The notes under the pieces were generated by a model. It ran no database searches and was not told the origin of the DNA. It saw nothing but the letters and a program-made list of their open reading frames with translations. Of a stretch of DNA of 64,000 nt, positions 33,240-46,060 are shown in pieces. The position numbers and the translations under genes are program-made. The stretch comes from Aquatica leii (taxonomy: Eukaryota > Arthropoda > Insecta > Coleoptera > Lampyridae). Location of the stretch: positions 54,122,837-54,186,836 of the forward strand of contig CM069438.1 of NCBI GenBank assembly GCA_035610365.1, written 5' to 3'. Position 1 is the first letter of the stretch. Every line of letters begins with the position of its first letter.

Positions 33240-34790
33240 ACCTTTTTATCTTTCCTCGTGTAGAATAAAAGAGGGTAGCGTGTCTTCCAGTATTCTAATT
33301 ATGTCTGTTCGGTTTTCTTGACTTGCGTGTGCTTACGGCCATTTTTCCTTTATATTGCTAAGTTTGTCAACCAGGTTTATTCTTCTTGTTATCCTTCTGG
33401 GTTCGTTACATTCGTATAATGTTAGGAATCTGTTTTTTCGAATTGGTACGTTCTCTCTGTGCTTCTTAGATTAAACCTTTTGTAATACTCATGAAAAGAT
33501 CCATGCCCCGTAGCTACCCATACCGCTTCTTTCGTGAGATATAGTCTTTCTGGCCTTACTGTTGGGACTGTTCTGTATAAATGACTGTCCTGACTTGCTT
33601 CCTCCTATACCCTTTGCTATACTTCCGTTTTCTTTTTAACCATTAGTTGTTTTGCAGCTTGTTTTGACATCTTTACCTTCATCCATTTATTGCCCCTATA
33701 ATCCACTGCTTTACATCTTGGGGCTGCGTGTATGTTTACCCATTCTAGCACCAGTAGGATAGCTGCTATTTCGGTCTATAAACTGCTGGTGTTTTCAGGT
33801 AGTCTTCTTTCGATTACTATTATCGCCATTGTTGTCACTCTTTCCTCGCTTTTCGATTCATCTATAAAAATTACAAAATCGTTATCTTTCATTTCTGTGC
33901 TATCTTTAAAGAGAGGTTTTCGCGTTCCACCTCCTGTAATTCTCGCACCGCTATTATTTGCGCAAAAAAATCGGGTTTATTCCGGATATTACCTCTAATG
34001 CTCCGGTAGGTGTCGTTCTGTATGCTGTAGTTATTCGTAGCTATACCAGTCTCGTTAATTAGTCGAAGATTTGTCTTACTCTTGAATCCATCGCCTTTTT
34101 TCCCAGATTTCGTGGCCGTATATTATGATAGGTTTTATGCCTTCGTTGTACACTTAATGGATGTTTCTCCTACTACAGCAAACTGGTTATTTGCCGGTTG
34201 TTCCAGCTTAATTTTTAATTTTCTTAGGTGTTCCATGAAGTGCCAAGGTATTTTATGGAGTCAGACATTTTGACTAGTAGATCTTTAATTTTTACTGATG
34301 GTGATCTTATGTAGCGTCTTACTGGAAAGCTTAGCATTTACGTCTTTTCCTCTGCGTACGTAAGTTTGTGTGTTTGTGCTGTCGCTGTTTTGATTTCTTT
34401 TGTCGTAACGTTCATTTTCCTGAACCAACTCTGTATTATTTTTATCCAAAGAACTGGCCCTAAACATGACCCTTGTGAGCAGCCTCTATTTATTTCTTTT
34501 GTGATCTTTTCACTTTTCTTTTTTCTATAAAACTACAGATGGTTGTTAATAGATTCTTTGGTACTTTCCAGTCCCCTTACTGAGCTATTATTGATGGATA
34601 CCATGCCGTAATGAAGGCGTTTTGTAAGTTAAATATAACAACTAGACTGTGCTGTCCTTGTGTTTTATTCCTGTCTACTATTTCCAATGCTCTGTTGATT
34701 GCTGTTCTTGTGGTTTTTGCTTTTCTGAACCCATACTGTTCATCGTTTAAGAAGGCGTCTTACCACAATCGATCGTTCACAGCGACTTAA
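33240..34790 (-). mobile_element. LINE fragment with RT and RNase H (I-group type)
   Basis: Read on the minus strand from 34760: LNDEQYGFRKAKTTRTAINR (RT block QYGFR), NLQNAFITAWYPSII, RGCSQGSCLGPVLW (RGCPQGSVLGP), SIKYLGTSWN (thumb), AYRTTPTGALEVISGI (the C-terminal AYRT..T.AL.VI.G block), then an RNase H (FVIFIDESKS and TEIAAILLVLEWV) at 33700-33900, then GHGSFHEYYKRFNLRSTE. RT followed by RNase H points to the I group of LINEs. The endonuclease is missing (5'-truncated), the YADD block is not recognisable, and several stops are present. It differs from the 3.7-8.1 kb LINE. Confidence 0.75.
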
Positions 34791-36335
34791 AATATGCCAG
34801 TGAACGTAGAAATAGTTACTGACACTATCCGCTCCCGAGAGTGTCAAATGAATCTAAGATTTTCTATCCAGTGGAGTCCGCAGCCAGCGGCGTAGTAAAA
34901 TTTAGTTAGAATTACGACTTTTATAAATGGGTGATGTAACAAAGTAAGTAATTTTAAATATCTTAAGAGATCGTGAAATTGACAATGATCGATCCTGTTT
35001 AGTGTATTGTAGAAAGGTTTTACTGCATTAAAATTTGTATACATCTGTATTATTACTTATAATGTATTCCAACATGTTTAAGATTTATAAAACAAACAAG
35101 AATATGATTTGAACAATACAAAAAACAAAACTTTTCCAATTCAAATATTGTTTTTTTATCTGCACATCTAATTCTGATAATATTTTCTTTAAATTTTTCT
35201 ACATTAGGTTTATATAAAATGAAACGATTCTGCCAATATTTTTCTTTTGAACGAAAAGAAAATGTAATTTTTTTTAGTATCGGCAAACGTGCGTTCCACC
35301 TTTAAAAACAAACGATTTTCCGTTCATTAAATTTCAGTTCAAAGCTTGATTAGGAATTGTGTTTCAAACACCGTTATTGTCTAGAAATGCAAAACATGTA
35401 ATTTTGTTATCTTAAGAGAGTTTGTTGTTTTAAACAATTCAGCAAACATATGAGTTTGCTCTAAGCAAAAAAAAATTCCAGAAAAGCTAATTTAAAATTG
35501 TTTTCTTAGCGTTAAAAAAGGAAACGAATTCGTTTTCGTTTAATTAATAAACGTTTTTGTATATTCGCATAAAAAGAAAATATCTTTAAAACAAAACGCA
35601 CAACGTCAAGTTTTGACTACTTTATTTTCGAGATAAAAGTAAAATTTCACTTAAAGTATTCAATAATAGTAATTTCGGTAATCGAAAACAGAGCGAGTGG
35701 TTTGCATTACACACGCGAGGGTTTTTCCCCCCACAATCTGATTACCGATATCGCAACGTTGTTTTGCCTTTTTTCGCTTGTAATTTATTCAGCTCAATTG
35801 CAACAAAATCTGCTAGATTTATAAATCTTGTACTTCTTAAAGCTCTATCTCTGGTAAAATCGCTTCGAAGACGTTTCTTGGATTTTAGAGATCTACTCGT
35901 AGTTTATTAAATGAAAACACGACTGGAATTCTTAATTTTTATTCGTCGTTCAAATATGTGACATTTTTTTTGTAAAGCTCGTAGAAAGATGTTACGCTAA
36001 CGGGTAAATCGAAACGCTTTCAGGTGGAAATTTTTATAGAATGAAAATTCTACTTGTTGAGTCATTATCGCGTAAAATTACAATTTTTAAACCATAATAT
36101 TATGACGGTAGCAGTATAATTGGTAACGACATGCGGAAATCCTGAAAAAACAATCAATACTTGTTGAACTGTTCGTTTAGAGCTTCATTTGAATTATGTG
36201 TATTAAGTAAGTAAAGAATTTCTGTAATTAAATTAAACTATAGCATTTAACCTTCAAACAAAAGTTATATTGTTTTAAAAGTTTCGTTTAACGTAGCCAA
36301 GTTTAAGTATTAAGATATAAAACTAATAAGCGCCG
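34791..36335. other. AT-rich sequence, no gene found
   Basis: Short open frames at 34844-35286 are AT-driven. No repeat match to the rest of the window was noticed. Confidence 0.4.
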
Positions 36336-37190
36336 GGTTCTGTCACCACCAACTCACCTGGCAAGGCACCAAAATACAGTTGTTACGGTAAACAACGATA
36401 ACCTGTAGTAAGCTACAGATGCCCGCTTACACCTAACAAACACTTAAGGTAAACAAATCGAACAACACCAGTATATTTATTACAGTGGTATAACGACATA
36501 AAAAGCAAATAATAAAAAAACAATCCACTTACAGTTTCCTGATATGCGATTAGCTAATGGCATATCGAAAACATCCCACTAAAATTGCTGAAAGTGTAAT
36601 AAATAGATATTGTATAATGTTATCACAAGTAAGTTGCGAATAGTTCATACAATTATTATTATAAACAGAATGCGCCAAGCTTCCAAACGACTTTTTCATA
36701 AATAAAAAGTATGCAAGTGTGCCACCGAGTCTTTGAAATTAATTGTCCATCTCACGAATATCCCACAAACTTGACTCCAAACTAGCTATTAAAACTGGTG
36801 TTCTGGCATGCGTACACGTTCCAATTTATCGATCCAAAAGAAGAAATACTAGAGAAATATTTAACAAATTCCGAGATGACCGACACGTGGATGTAACCCA
36901 ACTTGTTGCGATAATACAAAAAAATTAAATTGCGTCATAAAATAGAACTGCATTCTTACCACAGCGAATCTTTCACAAGTAACACATCAAAATCGATTTA
37001 CCCATTAACAACGAGGATGGTTCACGATACTTAAAATGTAGATATCACTGGACATAGCGTTAGCATACATGCTGTTTCAACGTTAAAATCAGAAATCACC
37101 AGTAACCTCCATCGCGTCAATGACATTTATGACCGACACAAAATTCATACAGCACAAAAACTATACCATGATTCTAACATCACACAGTAA
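36336..37190 (-). repeat. dispersed repeat P, copy B (inverted, uninterrupted)
   Basis: The reverse complement follows copy A from 3395-3658 straight into 8155-8930 without the LINE, so this is the paralogous empty site. Landmarks: TTAATTTTTTTGTATTATCG (site of insertion, about 36905-36930), GGTAACAT- or GGTTACATCCACGTGTC, AAAGACTCGGTGGCAC, and CCATTAGCTAATCGC with splice-like borders (TTTCAG and GTAAGT). The + strand has a 61-codon open frame (36743-36928) that is not open in copy A. The family is unknown. Confidence 0.8.
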
Positions 37191-37809
37191 AACGGCAAGA
37201 AAACTCAGAGAGAAAAAGCAAAACAGTAAGGTTCACATTTCCAGTTTAACGTCATTATCAGTCATCTGAGTTGATTCAGGGGGCTTAACATCAACTAAAA
37301 GTAAGTCGGTTACAGTCGCCTCCCGTAGTCTCAAAGATCGTCCTGACAAGAAAACAAGTTAGAAAACAAAATTTTCGTTTGACGTCGGCCTTGACAGACC
37401 AACTCATTCACAACCACTGTATATTTTCCTCTAACGACCGAGAGCTTTTACATGATAAAGTTTCACGAGAAGTTTGCTTCTTAAGATTAGCAACGTCATG
37501 AGTTACGGGTTGCACCAGTCCTGTTATTATACAAACGGCCCGTCCCGATTAGATGCAAACTTAAAAGCAAATTGTTTCGACATCTGATCTCCAAACCTAC
37601 ATGGTAATATCGTATTAAAAAATCACTTGTTAGTCTTTCAAATCGTCGTCAAACATTGCCGACCACATAACTAAGTCATCCAACAAAAACGTCCATTAAA
37701 TACGCCGCGGGTTCGCAAACGTCCTAATGATGTGATGGAAGCTGTTTAGATATATGCTATATATACAAATGTGAAATAATAATATAAACTGTTTTCTACG
37801 CACTGACAT
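37191..37809. other. no supported gene
   Basis: It may contain further repeat P sequence, and a short stretch at 37705-37735 matches 2575-2605. No domain is visible. Confidence 0.35.
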
Positions 37810-38480
37810 ATTCACTTTTCCATATAGTCGCCGTTGACAGTAATGTTTCGTAAATCAGTAACTGAATAAGTCTCCGTTATCACCTCTGCATCTGAAGAGA
37901 AACAGTTGCCCCTGAGTTTCCTTAAGGTTCTGAAAGCGGAAAAAGTTACGAAGCGTAAGATCTGGGCTATAAGATAGATAAGGTAAAAGGTCATGAAACC
38001 TAAGCCTCTCCAGTGCGTTCTCTGACTTGTGTGAGGCCGAGCGTTGTCATAATGCCAAATTGATACTTTGTCTAGACTAACCCTACGCAGCCATTGCTTC
38101 AGATTTGTTAGGACGCTAACATATCCGTCAGAGTTGACAGTACAGCCACGTTCCAAAAATCCCTATCGTCATCGCAAAACACGGTAATCATAATTTTCCC
38201 ATCAGATGGAAGTGTTTTGAATTTTCTCGGTTGTGGCGAACCCTTACGTCTGTATTGCATGGAGTGACGTTTCATTTCAAGCTCGTAATGACTCCTCACC
38301 GATCACAATTCCGTGGAAAAAAGCATCACCTTCTGCATCATATCGAGTCAAGAGCTGTTCGCAAATGTGTTCCCGATCGGCTTTCATTTCATCACTTAGC
38401 ATTCGGATCATACTCGCTTGTACTACAGCACATTGCAGATAATGTGATGTACTCTTTCTTGTAATATCTCCACCCTGTTG
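37810..38480 (-). mobile_element. mariner transposase fragment
   Basis: The minus strand carries the mariner catalytic half: KRHSMQYRRKGSPQPRKFKT (38200-38290, the KRQS.QW.HKGSPRPKKFKT block), KIMITVFCDDDRDFW (normally the VFWD.(E/D)G block), then IWHYDNARPHTSQRT (38040-38090, the HDNARPH block with catalytic Asp), and LRGNCFSSDAEV near 37895. Upstream, about 38330-38370 encodes REHICEQLL, matching the region before the first Asp block. It is broken by frame changes and stops. No terminal repeats were identified. It is clearly mariner, not the Tc1-like family at 2.6 and 22.9 kb. Confidence 0.85.
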
Positions 38481-40309
38481 GTAATGTTAGTTTGTTTATA
38501 CCGTTGATTCTCACAAACCAGTTCATCCACGATAACCACACGCAAACACTGGTGGGCCACTGCGTATCCGACATAAACATCCATGTCGGATTTGCGTCTT
38601 CTTACCTACTTCCTAACAGTACTCACATCAACACACGCATCACGGTACTTGGCACTCACAGTTACGGCTATGGAAGCATTTGTTTTCAATATGCCCTCTA
38701 TATAGAGTGAACTCATACTTAATGATACCCAAAGCGTAAATTAATTATAGTCATGTATATTGCCCGCCTGGCCAACTACAACAGATCGTCCATTCGTGAT
38801 ACAATTGATGCATAACCACTACGTCAAACTTTTTCTTCTGGCACAGTCCATGACAATATGCATTTTTGCTTCAACAAACGCTAAAAATGCTTCCAAAAAA
38901 ATTCCAGCTTTTTAAGAGTTCGTCCAATAAAAGATGCACCTTCCTCGAAAGTTATTCTAAAGCTGATGTTTTTTGTTTATTGTTGTTGTTGGTCGATCGG
39001 TGTGCCAGCGGTTTTTGCCCAGCACTGTCAGTTTTCATGTGTTGTTGAACCGATACGCGTCCTCTCCTCTTGTAAAGTTTTCTAAAATCTTCATAAATTT
39101 AAACAATCCCTTGATGATTTTTGGATAGTAGCATGTGCTTCTGGCTAACACTTTCTAGTCTGGTGTTTCGTTGGTGTTTGTAAAGATTTCAAATTCATTT
39201 TGGGTACATTTCCAATTGACAAGTACGCAACTTTCCACTCACAGCTACGTCAGCTAATAAACCTTTCTACCGCAAGGGGGAAAGCAGACAATAGATTCGG
39301 ATAGAGTCGAACGCTATTTTTCTGATTGTTTTTGTGCGCTTCGGATGTTCCGTAAGAATCGCTCGGTAAAGGTATGATTTTCTTCCATAAACATCCACCT
39401 ACTTCTTTTTAGAAGAAATTCCTTTCGATGCAAAAAATGATTTTGTATTGGACTATATATGACCTTCCACACAGAATCCTTTCGTACTTAGTTTTACCAA
39501 TCTGATCTTGGGGGTTTTTGAACAGTGCAGTATCGAATTTGGATATTCTTCTTTTTTAGAATGTTCTTGAGTGATTCGTTATGCAGGCAACATAAACAAA
39601 AACCGCGTATCCTGTAGGCTGCTGCTGGTCTTTCTACTTTTTAGCATTTACTGTTTAATTAATGTTTTTCCTCTATATTGTTCTCGGCTCCTTTGTCCGA
39701 CCATTGGGTACTAAGTTAGAGTACATAACCGAAACTGCGTATTTGGTATCTCAAATAAAAACGTAAGTTGAAAATTTTGCGTCCGTTATAGAATACGATA
39801 AACGTGATGAGTATTACACCACTTCCACTTGCATTACTAACACTAATTAGTTTCAGCATCAACTGTCAACTTAAATTCTGCAAGTTCTCCACTGTTTATA
39901 AACCGTTCCAGCTGTGTCCAATATACCGGTCTTTCAGAATCCCTCACTTATAATGTCCATAAAAAACGCAATTACAGTGGGATAGCTCGGTATGGTATCC
40001 AACACGCAAAGGTTCGTTTACAATCAGGACAATTTGAAGGCACATCACCAAGTATATCACAACCATAACATGAGATAAGCTCTTCGGTGTTGAGATTACT
40101 CGGGTAAAGTTGTTGAGACATCAATCTCACATTAACAAGATGCTGTCAATGAACATTTCTACCTTTCACCTGAGATGCAATCTGACATCGTGTACGGGCA
40201 ATTGAACCACTATACCCAAGAAGAGGTGCAATGCATTGGTTTCTAGTTTCGACCAATTGTTATGCCAAAGACCATTTTATGGCACGGCTGCATTTTGTTA
40301 AACCTATAT
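38481..40309. other. long stretch without recognised genes
   Basis: Small open frames occur on both strands (for example 38492-38710 plus, 38866-39048 plus), none with a recognisable family. I looked for transposase and RT motifs on both strands and found none I would defend. Confidence 0.35.
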
Positions 40310-40638
40310 TTTACCAACGCTGTAGGTCTGAGAAAAGCTGGTTTATCAATTAGTGAGATTGCTACTAGGGCAAATAAGAATTTAAGTACTGTGATTCGTT
40401 GTTGTTGCAGGAAGACCGAATACAAAAAATAAGAGATAGGAAACGCCGTCCAAGAACAACACATCGCGAAGATCGCCGCCCTGCGTTAAGGGACCGCTTC
40501 ACTTTTACAAGGGCGATTGCAGATCAATGGTTTGCATAACATGGAAAGCCTATTGAGATGGGAACCGTTTGTAGTCGCGTAAGAAGTTTTGAAGTGCGTT
40601 CGTACAGCCCTTACATTGTGTTACCGCTCATCCCAGAA

Positions 40639-40648
40639 ACTCGATGTA
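40639..40648. repeat. target-site duplication, left copy (LINE copy 2)
   Basis: ACTCGATGTA occurs here and at 42106-42115. On either side Tc1 transposase sequence continues. Confidence 0.8.
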
Positions 40649-42105
40649 TTATAAGTTTAACTTTATTCGTTGCCATTTGGCTTACAAATTTGATCGTGTT
40701 GTCTATACATATATACTACATTTTCTTATCCCTTCTCCCCCCTTAACTTTTTCCTCCTGCTCCATACTACCTCCATCCATTCCGCTCCTTTTCCGTTTTC
40801 ATCTAAGATTTCCACTATTTTCATCCCCTCTTCTCTTAGTTCCCTGCATTTCTTTCTCGTGTGGTTAAGGTCTTCCGTTTCTTCTCCACATAGCCTGCAT
40901 AACTTTTCTGGTTCTTCTTTCCAATATTTGTTCCCTAACTCCTCGTTGCCACATCTGAACCTTGCTACCATTTTTTTCCTTTTGTTGCTTTTAATCTCTC
41001 TATCTTATAAATATTCCAGCACCCCTTCACCCTTGATATCTTTATAATTCCTATTATATCTGCTCTCTTTTATCTTTGTCCATCTCCCTTGTTTTTCGAT
41101 GTCTCTATCTCTCCTTATTATTTCTTCCCTTGTCCCTACCCCCTCTTCTCTTAATCTCTCCACTTCTTCACTCGCGTACCCGTTTCTTTTGTAATACTCT
41201 TCTCTGCCCTCCTGCCCGTACTTCCCTTTCCCTCCCTTTATCTCTTTCCAACATTCTTGCAGTATTTTGCAATCTGTTCTTTCCCTCATTTCTTCCTCGT
41301 ATTTTATTGCTCTTTTTCCTGTCTCTACCCTTATTTTTTATTTTTCTATCTGTACCTCCTCTCTCACAGTATACCCCGGTGTATCCCTGTCCAATCCTAA
41401 CACCCATCTCCAGTATTTTTCCTGTAGCCCCTCTACCTCCCTCCACTCCTTCCACCCCCATATTTCTTGCTCCATACATTACCACCCCTTTATTAATTTT
41501 TCGAACAACAATTTTCTTTTTTTTATATCCATCTTGAATACTCTTTCCCCCACACCCCAGACTTGTCCTATTAGCCTGTTTCCTTTCTTCACACTTTCCT
41601 TTGTGTTCTCCCTCTTTATTATCCTGTTTCATCGTGTAGCCCAGGTATGTAAATTCCTTCACTTGTTGCACTTTCTGATCACTCCATCTCCACTCCTCTC
41701 TTTTTCTTTTCCCCCCTCCTTTTCTAAATATCATTATCTTTGTTTTCTGCGTGTTTACTTCCAGTTCTTTTTTTCATATATTTTTCTAGCGTTTTCATTA
41801 TCTCTTTCATTTCCTTTTCCTCCTTAGCCACCAGCACTATGTCATCCGCATACGCCAACGACCATACCTTAGCTTTCCCTACCACTATCCCTCCTGTCTG
41901 TTCTCTCATTGTCTCTTCCAGATCCCCCGTATATACCGAGAACAGGCTTGGGCTCAGAGGACATCCCTGCCTCAACCCTCTCTTTGTTATGAATTTCTCA
42001 CTCTCTTCCCCATTCACTTTAACCCTGCTTCTCGTTTCTTCGTATATTTCCTCTATTCTTTGTATTAATCTTTCATTGATTTTTTTTTCTCTTCATGTAT
42101 TCTGT
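40649..42105 (-). mobile_element. 5'-truncated copy of the 3.7-8.1 kb LINE
   Basis: It covers the RT C-terminal half and 3' tail. Minus-strand blocks: GLRQGCPLSPSLF and SLAYADDIVLVAKEEKE (41724-42017), VQQVKEFTYLGYTMKQDNKE (41600-41700), and the zinc knuckle CRLCGEETEDLNHTRKKC with the tail ending RRKKLRGEKG (40726-40971). Here the RT active site is YADD, unlike YADY in the larger copy. It is truncated at the 5' side within the RT palm, the usual outcome of incomplete reverse transcription, and several frame changes remain. The 3' end matches the first copy (TTTAACTTTATTCGTTGCC on the + strand). Confidence 0.92.
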
Positions 42106-42115
42106 ACTCGATGTA
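42106..42115. repeat. target-site duplication, right copy (LINE copy 2)
   Basis: ACTCGATGTA, the partner of 40639-40648. Confidence 0.8.
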
Positions 42116-42619
42116 ATCTTGAGCGATAAATCGCAATTCTGTTTGGAAAGAAATTATGGTCAGGCAAGTGAGAATGCGATGGCGACGGGATAAAAAGCGT
42201 GATTCTAAATTTTGTGACAAGACATGTGCACCGCACCGTGGTTATGGGGTGAGAGGTTAGTCTTTAACAGAGGCAAGATCACCGTCCAACGTTACATTCA
42301 GTACGTGGTAGTAACACATGTTTTATCTTATCTCAAGACTCTTCAAAATACATAGTTCTAACAAAACAATGCACGGCACGCTAAACCAATTTTAGCGTAA
42401 TCAAGTCGATTTTCAACCTTGGCCACCAAGATCTCCAGATCTTTTACAAATTGAGCATGTCTGGGACATTATGAGTAGGCGATTGCCAAAGTTACCCACC
42501 CAACACGTCACTTTATGACGCTGTGCAGATAACATGAGATGAGACTTCCCAAAGTATGCTCAGACGTATTGTTACGTGTCGTTAGTAATAACGTGTCACG
42601 TTTTTCGTATTTCGAGAAA

Positions 42620-43049
42620 ATTCTTACTACTGCACTAGCAAGAGCGCACTACTGACTATACAATTCAGCTTTTCGTGTCCGATATTCGGCGAAATCTCAT
42701 TTCCTAGTTGGCGTTCACTGTGAGTAGATTCAATTTGGTAGAAGCCTTGTCCGTTCAATCGCAAATAATTTATTTTTATTGAATTTCAGATCGTGGTTAT
42801 TACTGCGCTGAGCGATTTGAATGAAATAAAGATCCTCTACTTGTATTGAAGGAATTAAATCGATTTTCTTTGTACTCAATTGCTCACAGGTTACAGACGC
42901 CATGTTGATTTTGCTAATTTATAATTGTTTACAACAAATTAAACAGAGGTTCGAGGTCATTTATTCAAACCCAATTACTAAGAGTGAAAGCATAAATCCC
43001 CTTATAATGATGTCTCATACCTAGTAGATCAATTCAGCCCGGTATAATT
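42620..43049 (+). other. probable internal 3' region of a Gypsy fossil
   Basis: The part from 42780 aligns loosely with 26480-26690, which precedes an L-type LTR there too. No domain. Confidence 0.4.
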
Positions 43050-43955
43050 ACTGTTAGAGTGATGACAACATGTTCACTCGAATTGGACTTCGAACAGCTG
43101 TGTCGTTTTTGATGTAACTTACTTGCCTTAGGCTTCAACTTTATTCATCTGTATTCGATGATTCGTATTTATCTATATTATAATTCTCTACTAAGCCTTA
43201 AGCGTTGTTTAATTATGTTATTTTCTATTACTTGTATTAAGCCCTCAACTACTTGTAGTATAGTTACTATTAATAATAGCTATAAAGGCGTCAATTCAAT
43301 TGTGGAATCTACATTATAGTGTATCTCCTACTGCTGATGACCCCTAAAAGAGCGAAACGGCCGTTCAGTAGTTCACTCTGCTGGCGTTTACACAATTGCA
43401 TTGACATTGCTTACCCCCAATGTCCTTTTTCGTTGTGGTTTTATCGCGACAAATTATTCAAAGCTGATTTTGAATTTCGCGGGTGTTAAACTAATTCAAT
43501 GTGTTTACCGTCGTTTATAGCTATTTACAATTATTAATAATGTTTTTCGTTCTGTCAAGCCTTCAGTTCAATTCAAGCTTGTGTGATTTTGTGTACGTTG
43601 ACTTGATCCGATCGAATATCCTTACTTATTTCTTAGTTTTAAAAGCCAGAGTTTGGCAAACGTAAGCTCACACTCCTCAAAAGTTAGAGAGTAATATTAC
43701 TTAAATAGCATGATTACTAGCTACCTACGATAAGAAACTTCAGCTCTGAAGTAAGTCTTTAGTTATTATACTAGTTTAAGCTCTGGCAGTCTCCAAACCA
43801 AGGACTCTGCCGGTATGCTCGGAGTGGCGTTTATTATTTTTTCTCTTGATATAGTACACCATTATCAACCACGTCTACCCACACTCAGCTAGCCGTAGTG
43901 ACGTGACTTTTACCAACAAGACCCACTGGGATTTAAGATTGGTAACAGTGTCAAT
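43050..43955 (+). repeat. LTR of Gypsy family L (fossil), longest copy
   Basis: It begins near TGTTAGAGTGATGACAAC and ends GGTAACA. It contains the family landmarks in order: ACACTCCTCAAAAGT...GAGTAATATTAC (43670), CTCCAAACCAAGGACTCTGC and CGGAGTGGCGTTTATT (43795-43840), CCACGTCTACCCACACTCAG (43880), CTAGCCGTAGTGACGTGACT and TACCAACAAG. The same ending precedes the primer-binding motif at 12.3 kb, which supports the LTR reading. Start and end are inferred from motifs. Confidence 0.65.
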
Positions 43956-45603
43956 GAGTGCACAGCGCAGCATAGAAGCCCCAACCCATCACCAATTTTT
44001 CTCAGGTTCTACCTGCCCAATTCTATTCAAATTTTAATTTGTTACGTATCTTAACATAATAAACAGAATCACAAAATATTATCCAAATAAAAAAGTTGTT
44101 ATTGGGTGTTATAATTTCTATGTCGCTTAGGTATTTGAAACAACTGCTATCAAAACTAAAAAACGCCAGAAATCCGACAAAACCCCCTTGTTTTTATGAA
44201 ACGAATTTGTTAGATCTAAACCAAATCACTATCTATCTATACAAAATTCTTCTTCAACGTCCCCCTATCTATTTACAAGATTTAAATTATGAATTTTTTC
44301 CATTTTATTCACTTTTTTCGTATTTGTCATTGCATTAATTTGACCGGGTAATTGTTTATATTTTATTTGTTGAAATATTTTTTTTATATTTCTATTTGTA
44401 TTTTTTTTTAATTTTTAGTAATTATATATGAGTTGTTTTCTCGATTATACAAATATTTACTGTTTCTTGTTTAGTAATTTAATCCAAATGAATTTTATAC
44501 GTTTTCATTATTTTCTAAATTAAAATCAGTATGTGTTTTAATTGCATTTCAAAATTAGTATTTTTTATCATATAAATAAATACCCAAAATACATTTCATT
44601 TGAAACAACATTTTGAAAAACTTAAATAAACAAAACAAACTCGTTATTTCAACAACGTAAACAGATTAATTACTAAAAAACATTATTCAAAAGCCGACTA
44701 ATTAAACCTTCGGGATAAGCATCATACAAGAATAATTTAAAAAAAACTATTACTTTATGTTATTTGCAAACTATATTAAGGTTAAATAAAGAAAAAAAAA
44801 TAAACAAATCAGTTACGAACAAATAATAAAACAAATTGTTTTTTATTTTAAACAAATTTTGCTTTTTATCAAATCAGTAGCACCTACTAATATTTAAGAT
44901 AATTTTAGTATCGAAAAATCAAGCACGTCTTGGGAATTTTCAAAAAAACTTTTTTTTAGTAGAGATGTGCATACTAAAATTTTGTTCGTTTTTGACTTTC
45001 TAAAAGTTGTATTTTTGGTGTCTAACTATGAATAAATTAGACTCGAGTAATAACCAAAAAAAATTAGCAAGAAAAGAACAAAATGAGAAACTGCGTTTGT
45101 TTGACTCACGTTCTTGACTTTAAGTAATTAAATTGTCGTAATTGAAAAAGAGCTTTATAGAGTCGTTCTCAAAACTCAATATTTAACAATGAAAGATAAA
45201 TATGCTATAAAATTATTTCGTTTCGCGGCATTTCAAGAGTAAAATGGCGGTTACATTTAGTTTGTTAGATATTCTATGTGTACATATGGGTAATGAAATA
45301 TTGATAAATGTTAGGTACACACATATGTACGTGTACAAACACGCATTGTGTTTAAAGTTACGTGACGGAGGGTGCACAAAGCACTTATATTAATTCACGG
45401 TTCAGTTTATCTCTGTATTTTGCCAAAGCTTTTTGTCGCAAAGATTTGTTATTGCAGTTTGTAAGATTATAATCGGTGTTTTTTACTTACTTTTGTAAGT
45501 AAGTAATTAAAGTTAATGCTGCAAATTCGGTTCATAAATAATCAGTAAAGCTCACTAAGTCCAAAAGCTTTTTATTAATTGAGCATTGTAACTTAAACTT
45601 ACA
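43956..45603. other. AT-rich sequence, no gene found
   Basis: Very AT-rich with no domain. An 80-codon ORF at 44096-44338 is compositional. Confidence 0.4.
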
Positions 45604-46060
45604 TTTATTAATAACTTCGTCAATTTGTTTTTATATTTTGACAAATAAAATATAAAAATAGAATTTGGTTTTTTACTACTATCTTTTTCAAAAATGAATG
45701 ACTAGAAAGCACATTTAGAAAAATATATCTTAAAAATTTCGAGTCAATATAAGTAATGCGGTAAATCGTCTCTCTCACTTTATTACTTACACCTTTGTTA
45801 CAAGAGTATAAATTACTTTCGAGATATGCCACGTTAATCACTCAAAGTGTATTAATTATTCGTAACTGAAATTTACAAAGAATGTTTTAATATAACTATG
45901 TAAACTTTGTAATACCTGGAAGCTCATTTACAATAATCAATACATTTAATTCGACAACGTTAAGGTATTTCTTCGTCTCAAAATAGTTAAAAGCTTCTTA
46001 AAAATTGTCGTCTATAGATTAATTACAGGTTTTCTAAAATGCACTATAGCAGAATTTTTT

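Larger units (their letters stand above)
40310..42610 (+). mobile_element. Tc1-like transposon remnant interrupted by a LINE
   Basis: Left part (40310-40640): GLRKAGLSISEIATRANKNL (first helix-turn-helix), then KRRPRTTHREDRRPALRDRF (linker and RED-R..LRDR). Right part (42115-42610): RGYGVRG (usual GVMVWG), QNNARHAKP (usual QQDNARPH), QPWPPRSPDL and QIEHVWDIMSRRLPKLP, the SPDLxPIEHVWD block with the third catalytic residue. The gene is split by a minus-strand LINE with a 10-bp target duplication. Stops and frame changes are present, and part of the catalytic core has been lost. The termini were not found. Confidence 0.8.

Noticed and set aside
38481-40309. Possible further transposase or RT on the minus strand
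   Set aside because: Phrases such as GRSYIVQYKI looked suggestive, but no catalytic motif could be found in any frame.
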